A program made the translations under genes and the position numbers. A stretch of 64,000 bases of DNA. It comes from Nitrosopumilaceae archaeon (GTDB lineage Archaea; Thermoproteota; Nitrososphaeria; Nitrososphaerales; Nitrosopumilaceae). Under the pieces are notes generated by a model. That model saw only the letters and a list, made by a program, of their open reading frames with translations, ran no database searches and was not told the origin of the DNA. Location of the stretch: NCBI GenBank assembly GCA_900620265.3, contig UYNY03000069.1, positions 47,477 to 111,476 of the forward strand, given 5' to 3'. Shown here piece by piece: positions 14,807 to 23,120 of the stretch; positions within the stretch are counted from its first letter, which is position 1, and the number at the start of each line of letters is the position of its first letter.

Positions 14807-17474
14807 CCCATCGTTCCGGGTAATACCTGCCTCCACCAGCGCCGGCGGCGCCATCCGCGTTGTGGGCGAGCACCTGGAGCCGTCTACCCGGTACGACCTC
14901 TACATAGACCGCAGGCCTGTGGGCACGTTCACATCCGACGGGTCCGGGTACTTTGCCGGCACGTCCGTCGTGCCGCGCGGCGCGTCGGGGATCTCTGGCA
15001 TGGAGCTGCGCGGCGCCGACGGGGTGCTGGAGGGCGAGATCCGGATAGGGGAGGGCAGGAGGCAGGCTCCCTCGTGGGACGTCTCGGCGTCCGCGGATCC
15101 GGCGGTGGCCGGCCGCGGCGAGCAGGTGTCGCTGTCGGGCACGGCCGCGCCCGGGTCCCGCGTCACGATAGACGTGGCAGACCCGCGCGGGATCCCGACG
15201 TGGTCGCTCGTTGCAGGGACGGGGCCGGACGGCCGCTGGTCTGCCGATCCGATACATCTTGGCTTTGACGCCCCGTTCGGTACCTACGTGGCGGCCGTCA
15301 CCGACGGCGAGGTGCACGCGGCCGCGACCTGGGCCGTCGCCACCGACAGCGTGATGGACCTCCACGTAAGGGACGACGTGGTGCCGCCGGGCGGCACGCT
15401 CGTCTTTTACGGGACTGCCATGCCCGGCGAGGAGCTGGTGCTCGCAGTAGAGGGGCCGGCCGGCACCAAGGTGAGCGCCGAGGTGCTCGTCCCCGACGCG
15501 AACGGGACGGTCCTCTACGAGTACGCGACGCCGCCGGGCGGCCCCGGGGGCCCGTATACCCTGGTCGCCACGCAGGCGGGGCAGACGGGGTTCGTCCACG
15601 CGTACTCGGGGGAGCGCGACGAGATCTACCTGAACCTGGAGCTTGACCGCGGCACGTACTCCCGCGGCGAGTCGGCGCGGGTCTCCGTCTCCGGCGAGCC
15701 GGGCGGCTCTGTCAACCTGGTGATGATAGGCGAGAAGGGCGGGCAGGGCGGCATAAAGCACGAGTCGGCCATCAGGCTCGGGCCGGAGGGGACGGCCGTG
15801 CGCGAGGTGGATCTGGGCCCCGAGTTCACGCCGGGCACGTATATAGCGCGGCTCAGCAAGGGCAACGTCATAGACGAGGAGGTGTTCGGGGTGGACCTCG
15901 CGTTCAAGAACGCTCGGCTCTCGATAGGGCCCGTCGACGAAGAGTACGCTCCGGGCGAGCAGATCCTCATAAGGGGCAGCACGTTTGACAGCAACGGGCT
16001 GTGCAGCGGGACGGCGGCCAACATACTGATTACCGTGAGGCTGGTGGACCCGCGCGGGGTGGTCGAGAGGCAAAAGCACACGTTCATCGACGGCAACTGC
16101 GGCCTCATAGACAGGACGTTCGGGATCCCGGAGGACGCCGAGCTTGGCACGTGGAAGATCGTCTCGAACATCAGGGGCGAGGTGCTCCGGTCCGGCCTCG
16201 ACATCTTTACGAACAGGACTGCGGCGGCGGAGGCCGCCCCTGTCCCAGAGTCGTATGACGGGTGCGTGCCGGCGACGGATCTTGGCAAGCTGGTGCTGCT
16301 TGCGTGCCGGATAGGGATCGGCGGGGACAACGTAGAGCCCGTGCTGCGCTTGGTCGACAAGGACGGCAATATAGTCTGGCAGGAGGGCACGCCGCTGGTC
16401 GACGAGATATTCGAGAAGGTGGGGGCCGAGGAGATATTCAGGTACGTGGACGCGGACCCCGTCAATAGGGAGCCGATCGTGCCCGACTGTAGGTGCAAGC
16501 TGGATGAAGACACCAAGCCCCTCAACACATGGCCCCCTGCCCTAACCGTGCCCAAGGAATGCAAGGCGAATGCCACACCTTCGCCATCCAACAGGACCGG
16601 GGATCTTCTGCTGGACCTCGGCGGCATCGAACTTGTATCGTGTCCGCATGGCGTGATGTACAAGGACCCCGTGCCGTCGTGCACCGGCGGGTATGACGGC
16701 CAGACCAGGGTAAGGCCCAACGCCACCGTCGACACGGACGTGGTCGGCAGGCAGGTGATCCTCTACGAGTGCGACGACCGCTGGGGGGCCGCCGTCAACG
16801 CGACCCGCACGGTGGTGATCATCGACGCCACGCCCCCCGAGATCCGCCTCACCGGGCGGCACGTGGACGAGCACTTTTTGAACAACGCGTACGAGGATCC
16901 GGGGGCGACGTGCCTTGACGCGGCCGACCCGAACCCGGTGATCCGCACGTTATCGCTGCTCAACATCGCCAAGCTGGGCGAGCACAAGATACTGTACCGG
17001 TGCACCGACGCGTCGGGCAACTTTAAGGAGGCGACGCGGACCGTCAACATCCTGGACCCGTGCGACATCAACAGCTACAAGAAGGGCAGGGACGGCAACA
17101 TCGGGCGTAACATCATCGGGTGCGGCAAGGACAACAGGGGGGCCGGCGGCGGGGCGACCCTCATCGAGTCGCCGTTCCGCGTGGTCGGGGACGGCGAGGA
17201 CCTGCTGGTCCACCTGGAGGAGCGGCGCGGGGCCGGCACGTCGAGGCTGGTGGACATCGTGGTGTCAGGCGCCCTCGGCGGGGCCGAGATCGTCATAGTC
17301 CACGAGAGCGGGGCAGAGGTGCAGCGGCAGATCGTCTCGGGGCCGGGCCACGAGGCCACGTACACGTGGCTCGTGGACAGGCACATGGAGCCGGGCGCGT
17401 ACATGATAACGGCCTACCACGGGGGGCGCTCGGCCGATGCCGAGTACCACATACCGCTCGAGTACGCGTCCTGA
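14355..17474 (+). CDS. Large secreted surface protein with Ig-like and HYR-like domains (1039 aa)
   Basis: A signal peptide (residues 1-24) precedes the same N-terminal domain and PEPDPEP linker as the divergent 727-residue paralogue. About five Ig-like units follow to residue 640. Next comes a Cys-rich stretch (about residues 635-800) not found in the paralogue, then a HYR/DUF5011-like domain opened by DATPPEIRLTG with the typical VVDDNPD-like pattern (about 820-900), and a last beta domain. The Ig-like part containing APGEQILIRGSTFDSNG matches the paralogue's AAGEQMVITGNTMEPG, so both arose by duplication; the N-terminus is far more alike than the rest. No C-terminal membrane anchor is seen. 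A role in host or cell contact is inference. Confidence 0.82.
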   Translation: MEHPAALAAVLALAAALAVPAAHAEVSVAGASGSTILLDVAAGTTGVSIWLPEGSSFTECKAVAGWECSLAGGTAEFASSGMSGGKLAVITDAPVTEFYWSSSGPGGDAGPSTHRLGGAAEPEPEPEPDPEPDPEPRDETPAEPPAPAGPSPSFRVIPASTSAGGAIRVVGEHLEPSTRYDLYIDRRPVGTFTSDGSGYFAGTSVVPRGASGISGMELRGADGVLEGEIRIGEGRRQAPSWDVSASADPAVAGRGEQVSLSGTAAPGSRVTIDVADPRGIPTWSLVAGTGPDGRWSADPIHLGFDAPFGTYVAAVTDGEVHAAATWAVATDSVMDLHVRDDVVPPGGTLVFYGTAMPGEELVLAVEGPAGTKVSAEVLVPDANGTVLYEYATPPGGPGGPYTLVATQAGQTGFVHAYSGERDEIYLNLELDRGTYSRGESARVSVSGEPGGSVNLVMIGEKGGQGGIKHESAIRLGPEGTAVREVDLGPEFTPGTYIARLSKGNVIDEEVFGVDLAFKNARLSIGPVDEEYAPGEQILIRGSTFDSNGLCSGTAANILITVRLVDPRGVVERQKHTFIDGNCGLIDRTFGIPEDAELGTWKIVSNIRGEVLRSGLDIFTNRTAAAEAAPVPESYDGCVPATDLGKLVLLACRIGIGGDNVEPVLRLVDKDGNIVWQEGTPLVDEIFEKVGAEEIFRYVDADPVNREPIVPDCRCKLDEDTKPLNTWPPALTVPKECKANATPSPSNRTGDLLLDLGGIELVSCPHGVMYKDPVPSCTGGYDGQTRVRPNATVDTDVVGRQVILYECDDRWGAAVNATRTVVIIDATPPEIRLTGRHVDEHFLNNAYEDPGATCLDAADPNPVIRTLSLLNIAKLGEHKILYRCTDASGNFKEATRTVNILDPCDINSYKKGRDGNIGRNIIGCGKDNRGAGGGATLIESPFRVVGDGEDLLVHLEERRGAGTSRLVDIVVSGALGGAEIVIVHESGAEVQRQIVSGPGHEATYTWLVDRHMEPGAYMITAYHGGRSADAEYHIPLEYAS

Positions 17475-17837
17475 TCGGGTCATCTAGTGCCGGGTCCCTC
17501 AAAGCGGCAGGGCCCTGACGGCCGCGGGAGGCGCATGCCCCGGCGCTAGGCGGTCGGTGAACGCGCCGCCCAAGTACTAGGCAGGGTACGCCGGGCTCAC
17601 CAAGTGGGCGGTGGGCCTTGAGACGGGCGGGTGCTAGCCGTGGAGCCAGCCCCCATCCTGGCCCCATCGCCGGCCAAGCGGCGCCGGTGGCATATGAGGC
17701 ATCCTTGTGCCGGTGCGGCGCCCGTGCGGATCGGCGCCACGCGCCTGCCCGCCCGGTCCAAGGGGGGCCCGGCACCCGGCGGGGCGGTGCCGCGTATTTA
17801 ACCCCCCTATGCCCCCACGAGGGATCCCCCCCGCTAG
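17475..17837. other. Intergenic region, no gene recognised
   Basis: About 360 bp of very GC-rich sequence. A TATA-like TATTTAAC at about 17795-17802 could start a longer transcript reading into the prefoldin gene. No RNA gene or repeat was recognised. Confidence 0.5.
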
Positions 17838-17846
17838 AGATATAAC
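17838..17846 (+). promoter_or_regulatory. TATA-like element of the prefoldin beta gene
   Basis: AGATATAAC, 23-31 nt before the GTG at 17869. Together with family length it sets that start rather than the in-frame ATG at 17809. Confidence 0.55.
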
Positions 17847-17868
17847 GAGCGGCCCGGGGGGCGGCCCC

Positions 17869-18225
17869 GTGTCGGCACCCCCCTGGCTCCAGGAGCAGCT
17901 TGCAAAGCTCCAGCAGGCCCAGCAGAACCTCCAGGGGATAGTCTCGCAGAGGCAGCACCTCGAGATGGAAAAGGCAGAGACGGCAAGGGCGTCAGAGGAG
18001 CTGGAAAAGGCCCCCGACGACGCGGCAGTCTACAAGCACGCCGGCCCCGTGCTGGTAAGGTCCACAAAGAAGGAGCTTGCCGAGGAGCTGGCAGAGAGGC
18101 GGGAGATGGCAGAGACCCGGGCAAAGGTGCTAGAAAAGCAGGAGGCCCGCGTAAAGGAGGATCTCAAGGAGCAGGAGGAGAAGATCTCATCCATGATAAA
18201 GGGCCAGTCCGCGGGCAGCACGTGA
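17869..18225 (+). CDS. pfdB: Prefoldin subunit beta
   Basis: This is a subunit of the hexameric jellyfish-shaped chaperone that hands unfolded proteins to the thermosome. The 118-residue protein consists of an N-terminal coiled coil (LQEQLAKLQQAQQNLQGI, residues 6-23), a central beta hairpin segment containing VYKHAGPVLVRSTKKEL (about 54-70), and a C-terminal coiled coil rich in Glu/Lys. That order and length match archaeal PfdB/GimC beta. The start is GTG. The XPF nuclease gene follows after 1 bp. Confidence 0.9.
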   Translation: MSAPPWLQEQLAKLQQAQQNLQGIVSQRQHLEMEKAETARASEELEKAPDDAAVYKHAGPVLVRSTKKELAEELAERREMAETRAKVLEKQEARVKEDLKEQEEKISSMIKGQSAGST

Positions 18226-18226
18226 G

Positions 18227-18898
18227 TTGTCCGGCATATCCGGGCTCCGGATAATCGCCGACGAGCGCGAGCGCAAGAGCGGGATACCTGCCCTGCTTGC
18301 AAAGGCCGGGCTGGCCCTCGAGGTCCGGACCCTGCCCGTAGGCGACTATATCGTGGGTCCTGAGACTGCCGTCGAGAGGAAGAGCGTCAGGGACCTGGTG
18401 TCCTCCGTGTTTGACGGCCGGCTCTTTGACCAGTGCAAGAGGATGCGCGAGTCATTCGAGGTGCCCCTCCTGGTGGTGGAGGGGGACCTCATGGACGTCT
18501 CCAAGATAACGGAGAACCCGATGATATTCTACGGCGCGCTCGCGTCCGTGGCACGCGACGAGCGCATACCCGTGCTGCCGACCCCGAGCGCAGAGCACAC
18601 GGCAAAGCTGCTCGCCATGCTTGCCTTCAAGGGAGGCCGCCGCGGCCCGTACATCAAGAAGGCAAGGAGGCGGGACGACCTGCCGGGGCAGCAGCTTGCC
18701 GTCCTTGCCAGCCTGCCGGGGATCGGCGGGGTGCTCGCCCCGCGGATGCTAAAGCGGTTCGGTGCCCCGGCGCGCGCAATGTCGGCGTCGGTCTCCGAGC
18801 TTGCCCGTGTCGAGGGGATGGGGGCGGCCCGGGCCGCCCGGATCCGGCGCGTGCTTGACTCCGGCGGGGAGGGGAGCACCGGGCAGTCAAAGCTCTAG
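18227..18898 (+). CDS. XPF/ERCC4-type structure-specific nuclease, short archaeal form
   Basis: This 223-residue protein has the ERCC4 nuclease domain: IIADERE at residues 9-15, LPVGDYIVG near 36-44 and the catalytic VERKSVRDL near 48-56. Two helix-hairpin-helix motifs (LASLPGIGGVLAPRMLKRFG near 162-181 and VEGMGAARAARI near 193-204) bind DNA at the C-terminus. There is no N-terminal helicase, as in crenarchaeal and thaumarchaeal XPF, which needs PCNA as partner. It cleaves 3'-flap and forked DNA during repair. The start is a TTG one base after the prefoldin stop. Confidence 0.9.
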   Translation: MSGISGLRIIADERERKSGIPALLAKAGLALEVRTLPVGDYIVGPETAVERKSVRDLVSSVFDGRLFDQCKRMRESFEVPLLVVEGDLMDVSKITENPMIFYGALASVARDERIPVLPTPSAEHTAKLLAMLAFKGGRRGPYIKKARRRDDLPGQQLAVLASLPGIGGVLAPRMLKRFGAPARAMSASVSELARVEGMGAARAARIRRVLDSGGEGSTGQSKL

Positions 18899-19128
18899 CC
18901 CCGGGGATCGCGCGGCCCGCGCCCCGTACGGGGGGCCGAGGGCCCCCCGCGCCGCGGTGCCTCCCGGCCTGCATGGGGCCGCCCCGCGCACGCCGCCCCC
19001 GGATGCCGCGCGCATGCCCGGACCGCCCCCCTTCCCCCGGGGCGCGGCGGCACGGGCCCGTTCGGGGAGCCCATGGCGTGTCCCATGGCGCGGCGCCGGA
19101 GGGGGCCGGACGCGCCGCATGGCTACCG

Positions 19129-19135
19129 TTATATT
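19129..19135 (+). promoter_or_regulatory. TATA box of the pyrD-pyrK operon
   Basis: TTATATT, 23-29 nt before the ATG at 19158. It lies inside the longer frame from 18762 and shows that the extra N-terminus is not coding. Confidence 0.6.
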
Positions 19136-19157
19136 CAAAATCCGGGGGGCGCGCCCG

Positions 19158-20045
19158 ATGGGCCTTGCGACCAGGGTGGCCGGGATTGATCTGGCGGGGC
19201 CCGCGATGCTCGCCTCCGGCATACTGGGCATCTCGATGGACGTCTTTAGGCGCCTGCTTGACTCGGGGGCGGGCGCCGTCGTCTCAAAGTCGCTGAGCGC
19301 AGAGCCGCGCGAGGGGTACCCCAACCCCACCATGGCAGAGGCGGCCGGCGGCTGGCTCAACGCCGTCGGGCTCTCAAACCCCGGGGCCCCAAACTTTGCC
19401 AATATGATGAGGGGGGCCCCCGGCGTGCCCGTGGTGGTGAGCCTCGTGGGCTCTGACCCGGACGAGTTCGTCTCGATGGCCCGCCTCTTTGAGGGGCTCG
19501 AGGTGCCGGCGTTCGAGCTGAACCTCTCGTGCCCGCACGTCGAAAAGGTGGGCCTCGAGGTAGGCGACGACCCCGAGCTGGTCTCGCGGATCGTGCGATC
19601 GCTAAAGGGGGCCGGCGTCCGGGTGATAGCAAAGGTGGGGCTTGGCAGCTCCGACTATCTTGGGACCGTGCGCGCCGCAGAGGACGCCGGCGCCGACGCG
19701 GTCACGGCGATAAACACGGTGCGCGCAATGTCGATCGACGTGCACTCCGGGCGCCCCGTGCTCAGCAACGGGTTCGGCGGCCTCTCCGGCCCCCCCATAC
19801 GCCCGATAGCCGTGCGCTGCGTCCGCGAGATAACGTCGAGGCACGAGATACCGGTGATCGGGTGCGGCGGCGTCTCGTGCTGGGAGGACGCGGCAGAGTT
19901 CCTGCTGGCCGGCGCGTCGGCCGTCCAGGTGGGGACGGCCGCCGGCGGCAACCCCGGGATATTCGCCGAGATAAACTCCGGGATATCCTCGTACATGGAG
20001 CGGCGCGGGTACTCTGAGATATCGGAGGTGCGGCGCGCTGCGTAG
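19158..20045 (+). CDS. pyrD: Dihydroorotate dehydrogenase, catalytic subunit (class 1B)
   Basis: This oxidises dihydroorotate to orotate in pyrimidine synthesis. The 295-residue TIM-barrel protein binds FMN: SKSLSAEPREGYPNPT (about 43-58) and LNLSCPHV (about 125-132) carry the substrate and catalytic region, with the Cys of NLSCPH being the class 1B base; VIGCGGVSCWEDAAEFLLAG and VQVGTA near the C-terminus bind FMN phosphate. pyrK follows 1 bp later, confirming the class 1B heterotetramer that passes electrons to NAD through FAD and a 2Fe-2S cluster. Confidence 0.93.
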   Translation: MGLATRVAGIDLAGPAMLASGILGISMDVFRRLLDSGAGAVVSKSLSAEPREGYPNPTMAEAAGGWLNAVGLSNPGAPNFANMMRGAPGVPVVVSLVGSDPDEFVSMARLFEGLEVPAFELNLSCPHVEKVGLEVGDDPELVSRIVRSLKGAGVRVIAKVGLGSSDYLGTVRAAEDAGADAVTAINTVRAMSIDVHSGRPVLSNGFGGLSGPPIRPIAVRCVREITSRHEIPVIGCGGVSCWEDAAEFLLAGASAVQVGTAAGGNPGIFAEINSGISSYMERRGYSEISEVRRAA

Positions 20046-20046
20046 G

Positions 20047-20814
20047 ATGGTGCGCGTCACCGGCGTGGCCGACGAGACGCCGACCGTGCGGACCATCAGG
20101 TTCGAGGACCCCGGGATGGCCGCCGCCCTGCCCGGCCAGTTCGCGATGGTCTGGGTGCCCGGCGGCGGCGAGCTCCCGATGAGCGTGATGGCAGGCGATC
20201 CGGGCGGAGCCGCGTTCACGGTGAGGCGGCACGGCCCGGCATCGACGGCGCTGTACGGGGTCGACCGGGGGGACCTCATCGGCGTGCGCGGCCCGTACGG
20301 CAACACGTTTGACGTGCGGGAGGGGCGGCTGCTGCTTGCCGGCGGCGGCACCGGCATGGTCCCGATGATGCGCCTTGCCATGCGCGTGGCAGACCCGTCC
20401 CGGGTGGTGATCCTGATGGGGGCAAGGACCGCCCCGGAGGTGATCTTTGAGCGGGCCGCCGCGGCCCTGGGCGAGGTCGTCATATCGACTGATGACGGGA
20501 GCCGGGGCGAGGAGGGCACGGCGGTCGACGCGGCCCGCCGGCTGCTCGGGTCGGGCCGGTTCTCGGCCGCCTACGTGTGCGGGCCTGAGCCGATGATGGC
20601 CGGGATCGTGGCAGAGGCCCGGTCCCGGGGGGTGTTCGTCCAGGCGAGCATCGAGAGGCCGATGAAGTGCGGGGTCGGGATCTGCGGCAGCTGCTGCATG
20701 GGGGACCGCCTGGTCTGCTCGGATGGGACCGTCTTTGACGGGGACCGGCTGGCCGCGACCGGCGAGTTCGGGGCGATCTACCGGGACAAGGCGGGGATCG
20801 CCCGCAGATACTAG
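20047..20814 (+). CDS. pyrK: Dihydroorotate dehydrogenase electron-transfer subunit
   Basis: This 255-residue iron-sulfur flavoprotein carries electrons from PyrD. The ferredoxin-reductase-like part contains the FAD region FTVRRHGPAS (about 57-66) and the nucleotide-binding LLLAGGGTGMVPMMRLA (about 97-113). Near the C-terminus MKCGVGICGSCCMGDRLVC (about 208-226) provides the four Cys ligands of a 2Fe-2S cluster. Together with pyrD it forms a tight two-gene operon. Confidence 0.92.
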   Translation: MVRVTGVADETPTVRTIRFEDPGMAAALPGQFAMVWVPGGGELPMSVMAGDPGGAAFTVRRHGPASTALYGVDRGDLIGVRGPYGNTFDVREGRLLLAGGGTGMVPMMRLAMRVADPSRVVILMGARTAPEVIFERAAAALGEVVISTDDGSRGEEGTAVDAARRLLGSGRFSAAYVCGPEPMMAGIVAEARSRGVFVQASIERPMKCGVGICGSCCMGDRLVCSDGTVFDGDRLAATGEFGAIYRDKAGIARRY

Positions 20815-20819
20815 CAAGG

Positions 20820-20827
20820 TTTAAAAC
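20820..20827 (+). promoter_or_regulatory. TATA-like element of the radical SAM gene
   Basis: TTTAAAAC, 26-33 nt before the ATG at 20853. Confidence 0.55.
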
Positions 20828-20852
20828 AAAACCGGGGCCGCCCCCCGGGGTA

Positions 20853-22577
20853 ATGGCAGCGCCGAGGATCGTGCTCACCGCGGATCGGACCCTCATGTCC
20901 CCGTACCGGGGGCTCTCACTGGCCACCTTCTTCGGGTGCGCCCCCGCGGTAGACCCCAACCGGGACAAGGGGAGCCTCCTCTACAAGATCCTCGGCAGGC
21001 AGGTGACCCCCAAGATCCTCTTTGACTTTATCTGCAACTATATCCCGCATACGAACGGGGTGGCCGACTATGCCCCCTACGGGCTGCGAAAGCTAGAGGC
21101 GGGGCTGCTCCGGGACGGGTTCTCGAGGGAGGACGTGGTGGTGGCCCACCCCGACCACATTGAAAAGTTCATCGGCCCCTCGACCGAGGTCGTCGGCACC
21201 TACGAGATGGACCCGCTCGGCATGGGGCCCGTCACCATGACGTTCACCTACGGGAGGCGGCAAAAGTCCTACGACGAGTTCTACAACGAGGAGCTGCACC
21301 GCAGGATAAAGGCAGCAAAGGAGAGGACCGGCAGCAAGGCCAAGGTGATATCGGGCGCGTCGGGCACCTGGCAGTACAACTATGACCCGGCAAAGATAGG
21401 CGAGTTCGGCATATACGCGATCCTGGAGGGCGAGATGGGCGGGATAGCCCCCGAGATCGACGGGCACGCCGGCAGGTTCTTCAACTATCTTATCAACGGC
21501 GACTTTGAGAACATGGACCCGTTCCGCAAGAGGAAGGACTTCCAGGTGAACATCAAGGAGTTCGAGAGGGAGGGCAAGAAGATCCACGGCCGGTTCGTCA
21601 ACTTTTGGGACCGGCCCGACCTCGAGGAGATACCGGACATCGTGGAGCCGAGCATGCACGGCATGATAGAGGTGATGCGCGGGTGCGGGCGCGGGTGCAA
21701 GTTCTGCGATGTCACGCTGCGCTCGCTGCGGTACTATCCGCCGGAGAAGGTAAAGCGCGAGATAGAGGTGAACATGAAAAAGGGCGGCTCAAAGTCGGCC
21801 TGGGTGCACAGCGACGACATATTCGTGTACGGGATGGACCCGCGGACGGCAAAGGGGATGGAGCCCAACCGCGAGGCGCTAGAGGAGCTCTTCACGGCGA
21901 TAATGTCGACGGGCGTCGAGCATACCAACCCGACGCACGGCACGCTTGCGGGCGCCATCGCCGATGAGCGCCTGCTGCCGAGCCTCTCGAGGATCATGCG
22001 CGCCGGCCCCGACAACATGATCGGCGTGCAGGCCGGCTTTGAGACGGGGAGCCTGCGGCTCATCGACAAGTACGCCGACCGCAAGCTGGCCCCCTACGCC
22101 CCGGAGGAGTGGCACTGGGTCGTAAAGGAGGGCGTAAAGTCGATGAACGAGAACTATTGGATACCGGCGTTCACGCTGATAATGGGCCTTGACAACGACG
22201 AGCAGCCGGAGGACTCGTGGGAGACGATCCGCCTGATAAACGAGCTCGAGCGGGAGCAGCCGGACTCGATGTTCACGGCGACGGCCCTCACGTTCGTGCC
22301 CATCGGGCTGCTCGAAAAGTCCGAGTTCTTCAACATCGGCAACGAGATGACGTCGGCCCAGCTGGGCGTCCTCTACAAGACCTGGCAGCACAACTTCAAG
22401 TACGGGATACAAAAGTTCATGACGAGGACGGGGGCAAAGGGCCCGAGGAGGTACTTTTTCAACGCGATCGCAAGGTCGCTCGGCGGGGTCCCCCTCGGGG
22501 CCATGGAGCGGTACGCCCGGCGCAAGGGCCGCGACTATGAAAAGGTCATCGAGGAGGTAAAGGCCCGGTACTGGTAG
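20853..22577 (+). CDS. Radical SAM protein of unknown substrate
   Basis: This 574-residue protein carries CGRGCKFC at about residues 282-289, the CxxxCxxC motif that binds the SAM-cleaving 4Fe-4S cluster, within a TIM-barrel-like core. The N-terminal 250 residues begin with ILTADRT-like VLTADRTLMSPYRG and GCAP motifs known from an archaeal group of large radical SAM proteins related to the B12-binding/BchE assembly; a cobalamin-binding DxHxxG motif is not visible. GLDNDEQPEDSWET near residue 449 fits the family. Substrate unknown. It is the last native gene before the AT-rich island. Confidence 0.8.
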   Translation: MAAPRIVLTADRTLMSPYRGLSLATFFGCAPAVDPNRDKGSLLYKILGRQVTPKILFDFICNYIPHTNGVADYAPYGLRKLEAGLLRDGFSREDVVVAHPDHIEKFIGPSTEVVGTYEMDPLGMGPVTMTFTYGRRQKSYDEFYNEELHRRIKAAKERTGSKAKVISGASGTWQYNYDPAKIGEFGIYAILEGEMGGIAPEIDGHAGRFFNYLINGDFENMDPFRKRKDFQVNIKEFEREGKKIHGRFVNFWDRPDLEEIPDIVEPSMHGMIEVMRGCGRGCKFCDVTLRSLRYYPPEKVKREIEVNMKKGGSKSAWVHSDDIFVYGMDPRTAKGMEPNREALEELFTAIMSTGVEHTNPTHGTLAGAIADERLLPSLSRIMRAGPDNMIGVQAGFETGSLRLIDKYADRKLAPYAPEEWHWVVKEGVKSMNENYWIPAFTLIMGLDNDEQPEDSWETIRLINELEREQPDSMFTATALTFVPIGLLEKSEFFNIGNEMTSAQLGVLYKTWQHNFKYGIQKFMTRTGAKGPRRYFFNAIARSLGGVPLGAMERYARRKGRDYEKVIEEVKARYW

Positions 22578-22661
22578 GGTGATGGATTTGCAGTACATAA
22601 AGTCTAAAATTATTCGGATTCGATTAAATCCCGGTGGTAGGTTCTTGCATACATGTTGTAC

Positions 22662-22681
22662 TAGAACACTTGAAAGTTCTA
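22662..22681. promoter_or_regulatory. Short dyad upstream of mod1
   Basis: TAGAAC, an 8-base spacer and GTTCTA form a perfect 6-bp inverted repeat about 80 nt before the mod1 ATG. It could be an operator or hairpin in the leader. No controller gene is present. Confidence 0.35.
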
Positions 22682-22726
22682 TGATTCGCGAACAGGTGGA
22701 GATTCAAGTTGGTATCTAAAAACGCG

Positions 22727-22738
22727 CCCCCCCCCCCC
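22727..22738 (+). repeat. Poly-C tract (about 12 C) before mod1
   Basis: A homopolymer run ending 20 nt before the mod1 ATG at 22759. In the mod1 frame a TAA at 22717 precedes it and no start codon lies between, so it is leader or promoter sequence. It occupies the place where a leaderless gene would have its TATA box. A similar run precedes mod2. Confidence 0.85.
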
Positions 22739-23120
22739 GAGAGCTTTCAAAAGGAACTATGGATGTTGTAAGTGAGAAATTGGCTTCACTTAAACAAATA
22801 CTCCCAGAATGTTTTTCCGAGGGAGAACTTGATATAGACAAGCTACGTCTGGTCATAGGCCAGGCTCCAAACTCTGAAGACGAACGATATGCTTTTTCTT
22901 GGTCTGGACGTAGTGAGACTTTTAGAAACATACAAAGTTCGGGTAAAGGCACGCTCATTCCAGACAAAAAGGAATCTGTAAACTTTGAGAACACCGAAAA
23001 TATCTTCATTGAAGGTGAGAACTTGGAAGTGCTTAAACTTCTCCAGAAATCATATTTTGGCAAGATAAAGATGATATACATAGATCCACCATACAACACT
23101 GGCAAGGATTTCATATACAA
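22739..23120 (+). repeat. Inverted-repeat arm: 5' region of mod1
   Basis: From the poly-C tract through about 120 codons, this matches the minus strand of 28675-29057 at moderate DNA and about 80 percent protein identity by eye, with perfect runs such as the stretch encoding MIYIDPPY. The match stops near DNFHINSK / DNFQDGIN. Confidence 0.7.

Noticed and set aside
18762..19157. Upstream extension of the pyrD frame
   Set aside because: The TATA box at 19129 lies inside it and the extra residues are Arg/Pro/Gly-rich noise; PyrD begins normally at 19158.
22709..22770. Poly-C tract inside the mod1 coding sequence
   Set aside because: In the mod1 frame a TAA lies at 22717 and no start codon stands between it and the tract; at the present length the tract is not coding for mod1.
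22716..23120. Reverse-strand open frame inside mod1, with a near-identical frame inside mod2 at 28675-29079
   Set aside because: The similarity simply mirrors the similarity of the two mods; the proteins have no independent support.
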